Assembly: GCA_049999765.1 (NCBI GenBank)
Contig: JBNGIQ010009010.1
Location: 53,904 to 91,952, forward strand
DNA from: Phaeoceros laevis
Lineage: Eukaryota; Anthocerotophyta; Anthocerotopsida; Notothyladales
Length of the DNA stretch: 38,049 bases
Reading direction: 5' to 3'
In this document: positions 1-10,399 of the stretch, in pieces
How positions within the stretch are numbered: position 1 is the stretch's first letter
Layout of the letters: each line of letters starts with the position of its first letter
Translations under genes and position numbers: made by a program
The notes under the pieces: model-generated
The model's input: the letters and a program-made list of their open reading frames with translations, nothing else
What the model was told of the DNA's origin: nothing
The model's database searches: none

Positions 1-245
1 GCGGGGGACTGCGCCAGCTGAGGTCGCGGGACCGGGGCAATTCGGTTTGCTGCCGAGGCGGTTTTAAGATGGACAGAGTTGGGGGCCGCGGTGGGATGGC
101 GGGGACTTGAGGAGTGACTGTATAAGGGAAGAGGTGCCTGCCGCTCAGCTGCGGGGTGGTGGGTCTGGCAAGCGTGAGATTGGGGCAATTCAATTGCTGT
201 GGGAGTGAGTACGGAATTGGGGTGCGCCGTGAGGATTGAGGTAGG

Positions 246-2946
246 ATGGCCACGGAGAGTGCCGTGGATGGGATCAGCAGGACCGAATCGAGAAGCACTT
301 CCAGCGTCCGGCCTGCCATTCTGATTGGCTTGTTTGTGGCAGCGCTGGCGATAGCGGTCGCAGCGTCCAGGAGCCCCGCTTTCATTCCCCTGCACAGACC
401 GCCCTCCTCCAGCTCTCCGGCACTATCTTGTAATTGTAAGGTACCCGGTCTGCCTCCTCTCTGCTCTGTGTTGCCGGGTGTAGATGTGGAAGTAGGTAGG
501 TTGCCGGAGCCCAGTTGTGACTGTTTCTGTAATGTGCAGCAACTCCGGAATCTTACAGGAGTCGTTGAAGACTGCTGTTGCGATTATGAGACTGTCACTA
601 CTCTGAACCGTGACGTGATCCGCCCCATCCTTGGCTCTCTTGTCACCAAGCCCTTCTTTCGGTACTTCAAGGTGAGTGTTTGGGCCCCTGAATTCCGCAG
701 GGTTGCTATTCAGGAGGTGGTTAGTGCTGTCGAATTTTTGTAGGGGAGGTTCTAGGGTTTACCTACGATTTGCTGAAACTGAAGAACAGAGTTGGTGCAA
801 TGTGGCCAGGTCAAGCTCTGGTGTGATTGTCCATTCTGGCCAGATGATGGCATGTGCCGGCTGCGGGATTGCAGTGTGTGTGAGTGCCCCGACAGCGAGT
901 TTCCAGAAGCTTTCAAGGGAAGCAAAGGGCAGCTGTCCATGGATCATACCGTTTGCCAAGAAGGCAAACCAGAGGCCACGGTGGACAGGACAATTGATAA
1001 GCGCTTCAAAGGGTGGATGGAGGTTGATAATCCATGGACGTTCGATGACGAGACAGACAATGGTAGGTTGTTAAGCTCGTGTACTTTCGAGTTTTTAGTT
1101 CGGCTGTTGGGAGCCCTATTGCAGTTGCTACGATGGTTTGTTCTGACACTTTCCTGGTTTGCTGTAACCAGGGGAGATGACCTATGTGAATCTTCTACGC
1201 AATCCTGAGAGATATACTGGATACATCGGCCCTTCTGCGCGAAGAATATGGAATGCCATTTATGAGGAGAACTGCTTTTATGGTAAGTGAGCTGTTTTCC
1301 CTGTTTGCACTTTGCACAGGTCCGGAGTTTATAGCATCACTTTATGAAGAAGAATGTGAGAATTTTATATGAGAAGCCTTACTCAACTGATACTTTTGTG
1401 AGAGTGGATCACTGATAGACACCTCTGAGTCCATTGTGGGGGAAGAAAGCTTGGTTTTTTGGGGTTTTTAAGCTAAAACATAAGTGGGAATCTGAGCAGG
1501 AGATTTTTCTTTACCACATTTCATTACACAGGGTAAACTTTACTGACCTTGGCAGATAAAATTTCTAATCCACGCTGTGCATGCACATTCTGAACACACT
1601 TACTCAATTAAAGTTCTGGTCAGTCAAGTCTCGAGCTTCTTACCCTGCAGTCCAAGGCCTGAAGTTGGTTTAAACTTTTCCCGTCTTTGTGGACAGATGA
1701 AACAGCCGAGCTGTGCGCAGAGAGGAGAGTGTTCTTTCGTTTAATATCAGGACTACATACATCGATATCTGCGCACATTGCTGCAGATTATCTTTTGGAT
1801 GAGCAAACAAACAAAGTAGGTGGATCATACTAAACATGTCAATCTCTGCTTTTGATGGCTTCAGTTGAGGTAGGATGTTTCCGCTTGTCTGGCCAACGGC
1901 ACAGCAGCTATTGTGGATTGTGGAAGCTCCTAACTTTTTGTTTGCTTGGCTGTGGTGAACAGTGGGGACCCAACCCGATCCTGTTCTATAATCGAATACT
2001 GAAGTATCCTTGGCGAATAAAAAATCTGTACTTCACTTACCTGTTCGTCCTCAGGGCTGTGACAAAGGTGAGTTTCAAGCTCCTCCAGCTATTGAAACCA
2101 GGTGGTTATAACTGCAATGCTGAATCTGTGCAGCGTTGCTTAATTGGATGGCTTTGCACTCGCTACTACGATGTGAAGTGACCAATTATCCATCTGTTGA
2201 CTCATTTTCATCATGTTGTTCAATGACCAGGCAGGCGAGTTTTTATCTCAAGCAGAGTACAGCACTGGGGACGTTGTAGAAGACGCAATCGCACACCAGA
2301 TGGTCGCAGAGTTTTTGCAAAGCGACCAGCTGAAAGCTGCATGTCCCATCCCATTCAATGAGGCCCAGCTATGGAGGGGTGCTGATGGGGTTGAACTCAA
2401 AGCACAGATGCAGACACATTTTCGAAACATCAGGTATGCTTCCCCCACAGTGCATCCTGACAGATGAGCTTGCTGGTCAATGAGGAACTCTTTTTGGTTG
2501 CCTGGGCACCTGTGCTGAGCTGGTCTTTGTTTGCAGTGCGTTGATGGACTGTGTAGGTTGTGAGAAGTGTAGGCTCTGGGGCAAACTACAGGTTCTAGGA
2601 CTTGGCACAGCTCTCAAGATCCTTTTTGCAGCGGATGATTCACATCCTCTGGGTCATGAGGTGAGTCGATTTTGCGTTTTTTCTGTGCAAGTAGCATTTT
2701 GATCTAATATCTTAGCCCTTTTGTTGCTCAAGTATTTGACAACCATATCTGCAGCTGCATCTCCAACGAAACGAGGTCATTGCCTTGTTCAACCTGCTAT
2801 CAAGACTGTCGGAGTCAATCGAGTTTGTGCACGAAATGGCCCCGACGGCTGAAGGGCTGAGCGAGGGTGCCGTAGAGGTGGAGGTCATTCAGAACGAGAG
2901 CAGCTGGTCGAAGCTCAAGTCCTCCCAAAAGTTCTCCATCTTCTAG
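246..2946 (+). CDS. ERO1: ERO1, endoplasmic reticulum oxidoreductin (8 exons, 510 aa)
   Basis: Thiol oxidase that passes disulfides to protein disulfide isomerase in the ER lumen, using FAD and O2. Exons by splice phase: 246..671, 810..1062, 1172..1282, 1697..1815, 1963..2067, 2231..2433, 2537..2660, 2755..2946; all phases agree and give 511 codons including TAG. Residues about 24-40 are a hydrophobic N-terminal anchor with no cleavage site I can call, fitting a type II ER membrane protein. The Cys-rich N-terminal block ([29 protein letters not shown]) and the active-site motif CVGCEKC in exon 7 are diagnostic, followed by [17 protein letters not shown]. Length is near that of plant ERO1. The start is the first ATG before the anchor. 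A possible AATAAA poly(A) signal lies at 3075-3080. Identification is secure; paralogue number cannot be assigned. Confidence 0.95.
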
Positions 2947-3074
2947 GCCTCTCTTCTGTACAGCAGTATCCGAGCATCACCCTGATTCTTGTGAGAGAAC
3001 ATGCTTTATGTTCTGCGGCATCCTATCGGCAAATGTACAACTAGAGTCGTCATTCGAGAATTTTCGTGTGAGCA

Positions 3075-3080
3075 AATAAA
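3075..3080 (+). promoter_or_regulatory. possible poly(A) signal of ERO1
   Basis: AATAAA hexamer about 130 bp past the ERO1 stop codon, at a plausible distance for a plant near-upstream element. Support is by position and motif only. Confidence 0.4.
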
Positions 3081-3425
3081 AATGCTGCAAGTTGTATCAT
3101 AATAGCAACTCAAACTCGTCTGTTTGCTTCCTCATTTATTTAACTTATCCGCAGTTAGGTGCCCTTAACAATTACTTCCTTCCCCATCTTGGGCGTTGTT
3201 GGTTGCTTAACAATCAAAATCTATCAAGCTATCTCGGAGTTAGCGCGTCTCCAAAGGCTGGCTGAGAGAATGGTGCATTACAAAGCGCACTGCAAAGAGC
3301 AGGAGACATATCGACTAAGATACTTGCTAAATGTTTCGTTAGAAATAGCCACAAAGATGTCAGAGGCAATAATGCGACCCGACACACAGTGTCACACCAT
3401 CTCGCTTTGTTGATATTGTGCGCAG

Positions 3426-3951
3426 GCTCTGTGGACCATGAAGGACGTATTGGTGCACTCTTGCCTAAAACGGAAGGGAGTGAGGGAATATCTGCAGGTA
3501 TTGATCTGTTCAGGAGGACGCCACAAGGTCTATCCAGGTCCCCGTCCGTTTACTCAGGAGAGATAGTACCGGACACACCAGATCAAGCAGTGGTAGTGCA
3601 GAGGGACAACAAGATGAAGATGACACTGTGGATACTTCTGGCTCTGTGACTACAGATCAGTCAAACCTGCAGGTCGAAAGCTGGAAGAGAACACCAGAGC
3701 TCTGACTAACCTGTATAGGTTGCCCATCTTTTCGCCATCGTTTTACTGCAACATCAAGCTTGGGTAGCCCGGACAGTATGGCAGCTCCAGAAGATACAGA
3801 TCTCCCACGGTTGTTCACTGAGGAGGAGGTGAAAGGGATCATTGAAGAACAGGGGGAATGCTTAAGGAATGGAGATGGATATCAGGATTTGCCTGACTTT
3901 GTGTTTGACAGCAAAAGTGTGATTTCTTCTCATGCACCTGAGGAACAGTGA
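3426..3951 (+). CDS. possible small unrecognised gene or gene remnant
   Basis: Three coding-like segments are visible but do not join cleanly. The first (3426-3497) sits between GCGCAG and GTATTG, reads ALWTMKDVLVHSCLKRKG and on, and is basic. The second (about 3560-3670) is Ser/Asp-rich, with SSSGSAEGQQDEDDTVDTSG. The third (about 3760-3951) is acidic, with LPRLFTEEEVKGIIEEQGE, and ends at a stop after HAPEEQ. Phases of the first and second segments disagree for the obvious splice sites, so this may be a decayed gene. An upstream segment around 3230-3370 (LARLQRLAERMVHYKAH) is also protein-like. I do not recognise a family. It lies downstream of ERO1 on the same strand. Confidence 0.3.
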
Positions 3952-4403
3952 CCCTTTTATTCAAACTCAACTTGCAGCTTACAACAGCCATGCACCGGAG
4001 AATGTTTGCGTACCTCATAAAACACGTTAGGGGCTTGACTGGGCTTATATCTGTTACAGCTATTACACCTCTTACAGCTATCTATCTGCAGCATTTCAAG
4101 CAAATCTGTCTGGACACGCTCTGTTACGGTGGCCTGCAAAGAGGTTTGCAAGGATGAGACATAACAGTGCTTGGGGCGAGGAGATATGTCACTAGATCGC
4201 AAATGAGCATTTCAAAAAGAGCTCCGGATCCCAGACAAAACTGATGGAGACATTTTGAACCAGAAAATTTCGAATGCACGGTTTGCATGATGGGAAGTAA
4301 AGCAAGAACCTTACAGTCAAAGCAATCATGGAACTGCTTGCTTAGCATGCTTAAATTCTTGTAATTTGGTCGAATATCATGCACTCATTGACTACAGCAA
4401 TGA

Positions 4404-4545
4404 GCTTCCTGCAACATAAAGGCAAATGCATGCAGCTTGGTTTTGCTGTGGAATTGTAGCACATACTTAAATACGCTTCCTGCAACATAAAGGCAAATGC
4501 ATGCAACTTGGTGTTGCTGAGGAATTGTGGCACATACTCGAATAC
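4404..4545. repeat. 71-bp tandem duplication
   Basis: Two adjacent copies, 4404-4474 and 4475-4545, both starting gcttcctgcaacataaaggc. I count 6 mismatches in 71 positions (about 92% identity), with no indels. Non-coding on both strands as far as I can see. Confidence 0.9.
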
Positions 4546-5274
4546 TCTGAGATAATTTGACCTCTAAATCCGTACCATCTTGCAGCCGAAAGCAATTAAT
4601 TTACCTCGACTGCAATAGGGAAAGCCTGCCAGCATCGTTGCATTTCTCAAGCTTAGACATAAACCGTTTGCCCTTTGCTTGCATAAGTGTTGTTGAGGAT
4701 AGCTAGCTGCCTACTTGTCCATTTGCAGTGATGGCTGAGGGCCGACAAGATATGTGTCAGTCATACTCTATATGCACAGAATCCACTGCACTGGACATGA
4801 AGGCTATCTCATGAGCTCGCATTGGAGGGTTGAGGTCTTTCCGTCAACTGAAGGTAAGGACGATCACGTTTCATACGAGCTCGAGGGACTGGAACATCTG
4901 TTCTCACACTCCAGTTTCTGCTTGTCCTACAATCTGTCGGAGTTTTTTTTTTACATGCATATGTTGACCATGTTCTATCACGACAGAAATATTCTCATTC
5001 GTGCTCCTATTAGGACACAGCCACGTGCACGTCGAGCAGGCTCAAGTGTCGAGGTACATGTAGGTTTGCCAGAAAGTTGGTGGGCACCATGTCGTCGCAG
5101 TAGGGGCGCCTTCAAAAGGACTACAGTATAAGTAGTAGTAGTAAGATTATGGTGTTTAGCCAACTCCACATGGGAATTGAACACCTCGCCAGGTATTTCA
5201 ACCGGCATCGGGGAGCTCCTGTCTGGGGACGTTATAAGCGACAACCGGGGGGGGCCCCGTCCTGAATAAGCTGC

Positions 5275-5329
5275 GTGAATGCTATTAGAGGAAAGAGGTG
5301 ATGTAGTGAATGCTATTAGAGGAAAGAGG
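5275..5329. repeat. 24-bp direct repeat, period 31
   Basis: The unit beginning gtgaatgctattagagg is identical at 5275-5298 and 5306-5329, separated by 7 bp. It lies about 160 bp before the BAHD start codon, possibly in its promoter. Confidence 0.85.
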
Positions 5330-5491
5330 CATACATAGGTGATGTTGTGGCTGCAGCGTACTATTCTGGGCATGGAAGTCCGAAATTGTTACTGTAGCTG
5401 GTGATACAGCCTTCGGGCTCGTCTTCCTCCTCTCCTTGGGGTCTCAAGAAAGTTGCGACGTGGCCCTTCTATCGGAGCATCACCAGCCGCG

Positions 5492-7265
5492 ATGGAAGGC
5501 AGCAGAGCGATCCAGGTGACTACTTTGCAGTCGTGTATGCTCCGGCCTGCGGAGCCTACACCTCACCAGTTCCTCTTTCTGTCCTGCTTCGACTTGCGAT
5601 TGTGGCATTACCCCTACATCCGCCGAATTCTCTTCTACCCAGCTGCCACAGATGGGCAGCTGCTGCTGGCTCAAGATGTGTCGGCATTGCGATTTACTAA
5701 ACTGGTGGAGAAGCTCAAGGCGAGCCTGGCCAAGGCCCTGGTGCAGTACTTCCCCTTCGCAGGCAGGCTGACTGAGATAGACGACTCTGAAAATGCAGCC
5801 AGGCCGTCGCTGGAATGCAACGATGCTGGAGTTGAGTTTGCGTCTGCGGAGGCGCATTCCACATTTACTGAGCTGCTGCCGGATTTTCAACCCGACGACG
5901 GCCGGTTTTCTGGTCTCGTTCCCGAGCCGGATGAAGCAGGCGACAGCTCAGCCTTTCACAAGCTGCCTCTCCTCAGCGTCCAGGTATAAATTTATAGCTC
6001 ACACTGTGAATGCATTCTTGGCAGGCTGTGGTTGATACTATAAGGCACTTACAGATTTCGGGCGTGTTTCCATGTGTCCTCGCAGGTGACGAAATTCCAG
6101 TGCGGAGGCATAGCATTGGGCCTGGCTTTCAACCATGTGGTGGCAGATGGGCCTTCGTTTTGGACGTTTGTCAAGTGCTGGGCACAGATTGCAATTGCCA
6201 GCGATGAGCTCCCCTCCCCTCTTGGTCTCCACGACCGCCGGCTTTTGCACCCTCCCAGCTCGCCCGAGTTGAGAAAGCTCTGCGAGCAGCAACAGCTGCT
6301 TGCCACAGGCGACTCTGAAGTAGCCAAATGCTTCCGGTTTCTGTCAGCCGGTGAGGTGAAGAACGGCGCTAGCATGGTGCCCAAGTCGAGATTGAAGCTC
6401 ATTCCTCCATCCAAGGAGATTTTCTTCTGCTTTTCTTCTCAGACTCTCAAACGTCTCAAGGACGACGCTCTTGCTGGGTTGCGAAACGGGGATAGGCGAC
6501 CACAATGGTTCAGCTCCTACGAGGTACTCGAGGCGTTGTAGGTGGACAGGTCTTCCTGGTTCATTGTGTTCACCTGCGGGACCTGATTTGTTTGCCTGTT
6601 CCATGAACCAGGTTTTGAGTGCCCTCTTGTGGAGATGCATCAACCGAGCTCGGGGTGTGGTCCGGGAGGACCAGCAAGTGACCTTTTACTCGCCGGTGGG
6701 ATGCCGGGATCGCCTTCCTTTCCTGCCACAGTCCTACTTCGGCAATGCAGCCCACACTGTCGTAGCCAGAACCTCTGCCCAGGATCTCCTCACCAAGCCT
6801 CTGGGCTTCGCCGCCGGTCTCATCCACCAGGTGAGTTCGCATGAATTCGCATTCTGGACACCTCCATGGAACTCGTGGGCATTTGCCTCGTCGGGGAGTG
6901 AATGAAGCGACACAACTGACTGCTGCTTACAGGCAACATCACAGTGCACCAAGGAGGTGCTGGCGGAGTTCATTGGCATGTCTGAGACGCGCAGCGTCTT
7001 CACCCATGCCATTGTGCACCCCAACGTGTGCGCGGCCACCGGATCGAGTAAACTCGCCTGCCTGGAATGCGACTTTGGGTGGGGCAAGCCTGCGTGCGTG
7101 CGCCAGGTGACAGCCAATTTGCCAGGAATCATGGTGTTCAACCCAGGGCAGCTGGGGCCTGGTGGCATAGATGTGTCACTTCGCCTCTTTCCACATGAGA
7201 TGGAAGTGTTTGTCAACGATCCTGAGCTCCTCCTGTACTGGACAATGCACAATTCCCAACACTAG
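5492..7265 (+). CDS. BAHD (HXXXD) acyltransferase (4 exons, 493 aa)
   Basis: Cytosolic transferase moving an acyl group from an acyl-CoA to an alcohol or amine. Exons 5492..5983, 6086..6523, 6612..6830, 6933..7265; phases all 0. The catalytic HxxxD motif is HVVADG (His181, Asp185), and the structural DFGWGKP motif (Asp430-Pro436) is intact. The N-terminal half has the family pattern of ASLAKALVQYFPFAGRL followed by an acidic loop. Length is slightly above the usual 430-480 aa because of a short C-terminal tail (after PELLLYW). The ATG at 5492 was chosen because an upstream in-frame ATG (5453) would only add a non-family leader. Substrate cannot be read from sequence; shikimate/quinate hydroxycinnamoyl transfer and other esterifications are all possible. 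The next gene, 451 bp on and in the same orientation, is a GH3 enzyme. Confidence 0.93.
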
Positions 7266-7716
7266 ATTAGTCTAAAAATTTGTAATAGCCTGAGAGAGAT
7301 TCCACTCTCTCACACATGATCTCTTCGAAAATTCTTACGATTCTCTCAGCCAAGTTACACGTACCGTTGGACCCTCGCAGCTGGTTTGTCGACCACATAC
7401 ATCTAGCGCTTTTGCCTGTGCCTTTAACCAGGTCGGGCAGGATCAATTCAATGGGGTCTTCGAGGCATCCTTCCAGATCTACCAGATGGCCATGGACGTG
7501 GAGATGGACGAGCGGCAGTTGGCATGATAAAGTTAGTCATCAGGACAGGCCTGCTAGTGTCTATTTTTGTATCCTGGTGAACAGTGCAGAAGAACTGCCC
7601 ACTTTCTGCAAAGGTGATGAGAAGGAAGTGTTACTACGCAGGACGTGGCGAAGCAAAGACTTTCTTTCAAATTCGGGCTATCAGTCACGGATTTTGATCA
7701 GCACGGCAAGGAAGAG
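7266..7716 (+). other. spacer between BAHD and GH3 genes, with an orphan exon-like segment
   Basis: It holds the BAHD 3' UTR and the GH3 promoter/5' UTR. At 7432-7527, directly after a good acceptor (ttaaccag), a frame reads VGQDQFNGVFEASFQIYQMA and on to a TGA, 31 codons with amphipathic, protein-like composition. It fits no neighbouring gene by position and I do not recognise it; it may be an alternative terminal exon of the BAHD gene or a relic. Confidence 0.35.
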
Positions 7717-9966
7717 ATGGCTGGAAGCGGGCAGCAAGCGGAGGAGGAGCCACCATCGTTCCTGAGACCGGGGGACAAGGAAGTCTGGGATGACCTAAAG
7801 AGAAACACGCAAAATGCGGTGGAGGTGCAGAAGCAGCTCTTGAAAACCATATTGGAGAAGAATGCCAGCACAGAGTACCTCCAGCGGCACGGGATCAACG
7901 GCAGAACTGACCTGGAATCCTTCAGAGCTTGCTTGCCCGTCATCACCTTTGAGGACATCCGCAGTGATATCGAACGGATTGCAGATGGAGAGACATCTTC
8001 TGTTCTCTGTGCAGACCGCATCGTGGCTTTCCTGTACACGTGAGAAAGTTCTCGGACATGTGTTGGTGCATTGCCACCTGCCATAGATTTGAAGCAGTGA
8101 GTTTATGCTCAGCTAAACTTGCACTGACCTGCTGAAAAATGTTGGAATGATGCAGCTCGGGAACCGGAGGGAAGCCGAAGATGATACCTCAAACGGCAGA
8201 GAACGCGCTGCTACCCTTCAAGATGTTCAAAAGATGTGATCTCTTCAGGAACATGTGATGCCAACACCTCCTCCTCCCTTCTTTCTGGCGAACCATCCGT
8301 CTGTTGACTTTTAGCTGACAAGCGGACGATGTATGCTGCTACACTCCCAGGGCATTCCCACTCAAGCCGGGTGCAAAAGTGCTGGCACTCAACTGGGCGG
8401 GGAGCGCAACACTCACCAAAAGCGGCCTCCCAGTCGGATCTGCCACTGCCATCTATTACCGCAGCGATGCGCACAAGAAACGTCCCAAGAGCGTGATTTC
8501 CCCTTTCCCAACGGCGCTGAGTCCCGAGGAGGTGATCCTCGGTGAGAACATACGGGAGGCCACCTACTGCCACCTGCTCTGTGGACTCAAGGCCTACCAG
8601 AAGGTGGAAGCCATCAGCTCGATCTTCTTGTACCGCTTGACGGAGGCCTTCCGGCTCCTGGAAACATGGTGGCAGGAGCTTGCCGAAGATCTGCGAACGG
8701 GAACAGTAAGTGTGAAGCAAGTCTCGGATGCAGACATGAGGCTGGCAGTGGAGCAATTCCTGGCGGGGCGGGATGCGGAGACTGCCGCAAGAGTGGAGGA
8801 AGAATGTGGGAGAGGAGAGTGGGAGGGAATTGCGCTGCGGTTGTGGCCGAATGCGAAATACGTTCAAGCTATCATCACCGGCGCAATGCAACCCTATGTG
8901 TCGAAGATGCAGAGATACTCCGGTCCTCTTCTGCCCCTGGTGAGTGAGCTGCAGTCTGTTCTGCGAAGGAAGCAGAAGGGATAGGCAAGTTTCTTAGGGT
9001 TCAAATTTCGCAGGTGTCGGCACACTACGGAGCCTCCGAAGGCTGGATTGGCTCAAATCTCAATCCTCGCAATTCTCCGGAAGAGACAGTCTTCACCTTA
9101 GCAGCCGACGTTGCTTACCTGGAGTTCATCCCGCTGTTCAGGTCAGAGAATAACGATATCGATGCTGAGCGGAATTTGCAACTTGACTTGAGACCCGCAG
9201 AGCCTCTGGCAGGAGAGCCAGTTGGCATTGACAGCCTACAGATCGGGCAGGAGTACGAGCCTGTGCTGACTACCCGCACCGGTCAGTGGAATTGGATGGA
9301 TGGGCTTCCCAATTGCGTGGTTTCTAGGTTTCGTTCGTTTGACAATCTTTCTCTTGCAAGTTTCTGATGTTGAATGGCTTGACGGCAGGTCTGTACAGAT
9401 ACCGCCTTGGAGATATTTTGAAGGTTGTCGGATTCTACGACCAGGCCCCTAAAGTGAAGTTCATCTGCCGGAGAAGTGCTACTCTGAGTATCGGGAACGA
9501 GAGGACAGATGAGGCAGAGATTATGAAAGTTGTCAGCATAGCAGCGCACCATCTGCAGGCGACCAACCTGGAACTTGTGGACTTCACCAGTGTTGGAGAC
9601 AGCACCTCCCAACCGGGTAGGTATATCATCTACTGGGAATTGAACAGCAGCAAGAGTTTGCCCCAGGAGGTGCTTCAGAAATGCTGCGAAACCCTAGATC
9701 AGTCACTCGGCAGATTCTACATGGGAGCGCGAGTTGCTAAGAGCATTGGACCTTTGAAGCTCCGTCTGGTGAAGGAGAAAACATTCGAAAAGCTTGCTGA
9801 GTTTACATCCAGTCTTGTGGGAGGAGGTAGCCAGTACAAGACGCCGCGGTGCATTACTTCCCAGAAACTACGTGACATTCTCGACTCCCAGCTGCTTCTC
9901 GAGCTCGACAGCGGCGACTTTCCAGAACAGCTGCTCGCTGATTGGCGGCCCTTTGCTAGAGAATAA
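7717..9966 (+). CDS. GH3-family acyl-acid amido synthetase (5 exons, 618 aa)
   Basis: ANL-superfamily enzyme that adenylates a carboxylic acid (auxin, jasmonate, benzoate or isochorismate in known members) and transfers it to an amino acid. Exons 7717..8039, 8156..8254, 8351..8939, 9014..9281, 9389..9966. Nucleotide-binding motifs are all visible: TSGTGGKPK (from Thr108), HYGASEG (His341-Gly347) and GLYRYRLGD (Gly427-Asp435). Other GH3 landmarks are PSYVK-like MQPYVSKM and EFIPLF. Length matches the family (about 600 aa). The frame remains open upstream to a GTG at 7645, but the first ATG is at 7717, giving the start MAGSGQQAEEE. Which acid is used is not decidable by eye. Adjacent to and co-oriented with a BAHD acyltransferase. 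Confidence 0.94.
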
Positions 9967-10399
9967 ACACGTTACAATAACTTCAGAACGTGGCCGTGGG
10001 GTCGGAGGACCACTGCTACTCGATCCGAAGCTAATCCAAGGGAGGGAGCTCATCGGCAGGCAAGTACTGAAATAAGCCATCCCATGCTGTGCTGCGACCT
10101 GCAGATGGAGTCCTCTCCCTCTCTATTAAGGCATACATAAAGGGCACAATCCACAAGACTTGTGAGGACTAAGTGTTGTCAGCCCTTTCTAGTTATAGCG
10201 TTCATCACTAGGCTATTGATGAGCCACTACTATACATGGAGCATCTTGACTTGGCAGAGTACATGAGCTGATCCCAAATTGTAAAATACTTGTTATCCAT
10301 ATAGCATAGTCGACGTATCAACTCGGGTATCTTTTATTTATTTTTTACCTTAACTTGTGTATATACAAATACATGTTAGTGATTATGTTATATTCTAGG
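9967..10399. other. convergent 3' spacer (GH3 / SGS3-like)
   Basis: Holds the 3' ends of two convergent genes. Composition changes here from roughly balanced to AT-rich at about 10.3 kb. No further gene seen. Confidence 0.6.

Larger units (their letters stand above)
3952..5491. other. intergenic spacer upstream of the BAHD gene
   Basis: No convincing gene. It holds a 71-bp tandem duplication (4404-4545), a short AGT microsatellite (about 5131-5143), a run of eight G (about 5247-5254), a 24-bp direct repeat (5275-5329) and, at the right end, the likely promoter and 5' UTR of the BAHD gene. Open frames here are short and lack family features. Confidence 0.6.

Noticed and set aside
4754-5131. 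125-codon plus-strand frame before the BAHD gene
   Set aside because: No domain or splice context; composition (His/Cys/Phe/Tyr-rich, then Arg-rich) looks random.
6734-7252. 172-codon minus-strand frame
   Set aside because: Antisense shadow of BAHD exons 3-4, which contain the DFGWGKP motif on the plus strand.
8211-8891. 226-codon open frame on the minus strand
   Set aside because: Lies entirely opposite GH3 exons 2-3, which carry the family sequence; it is a shadow frame.
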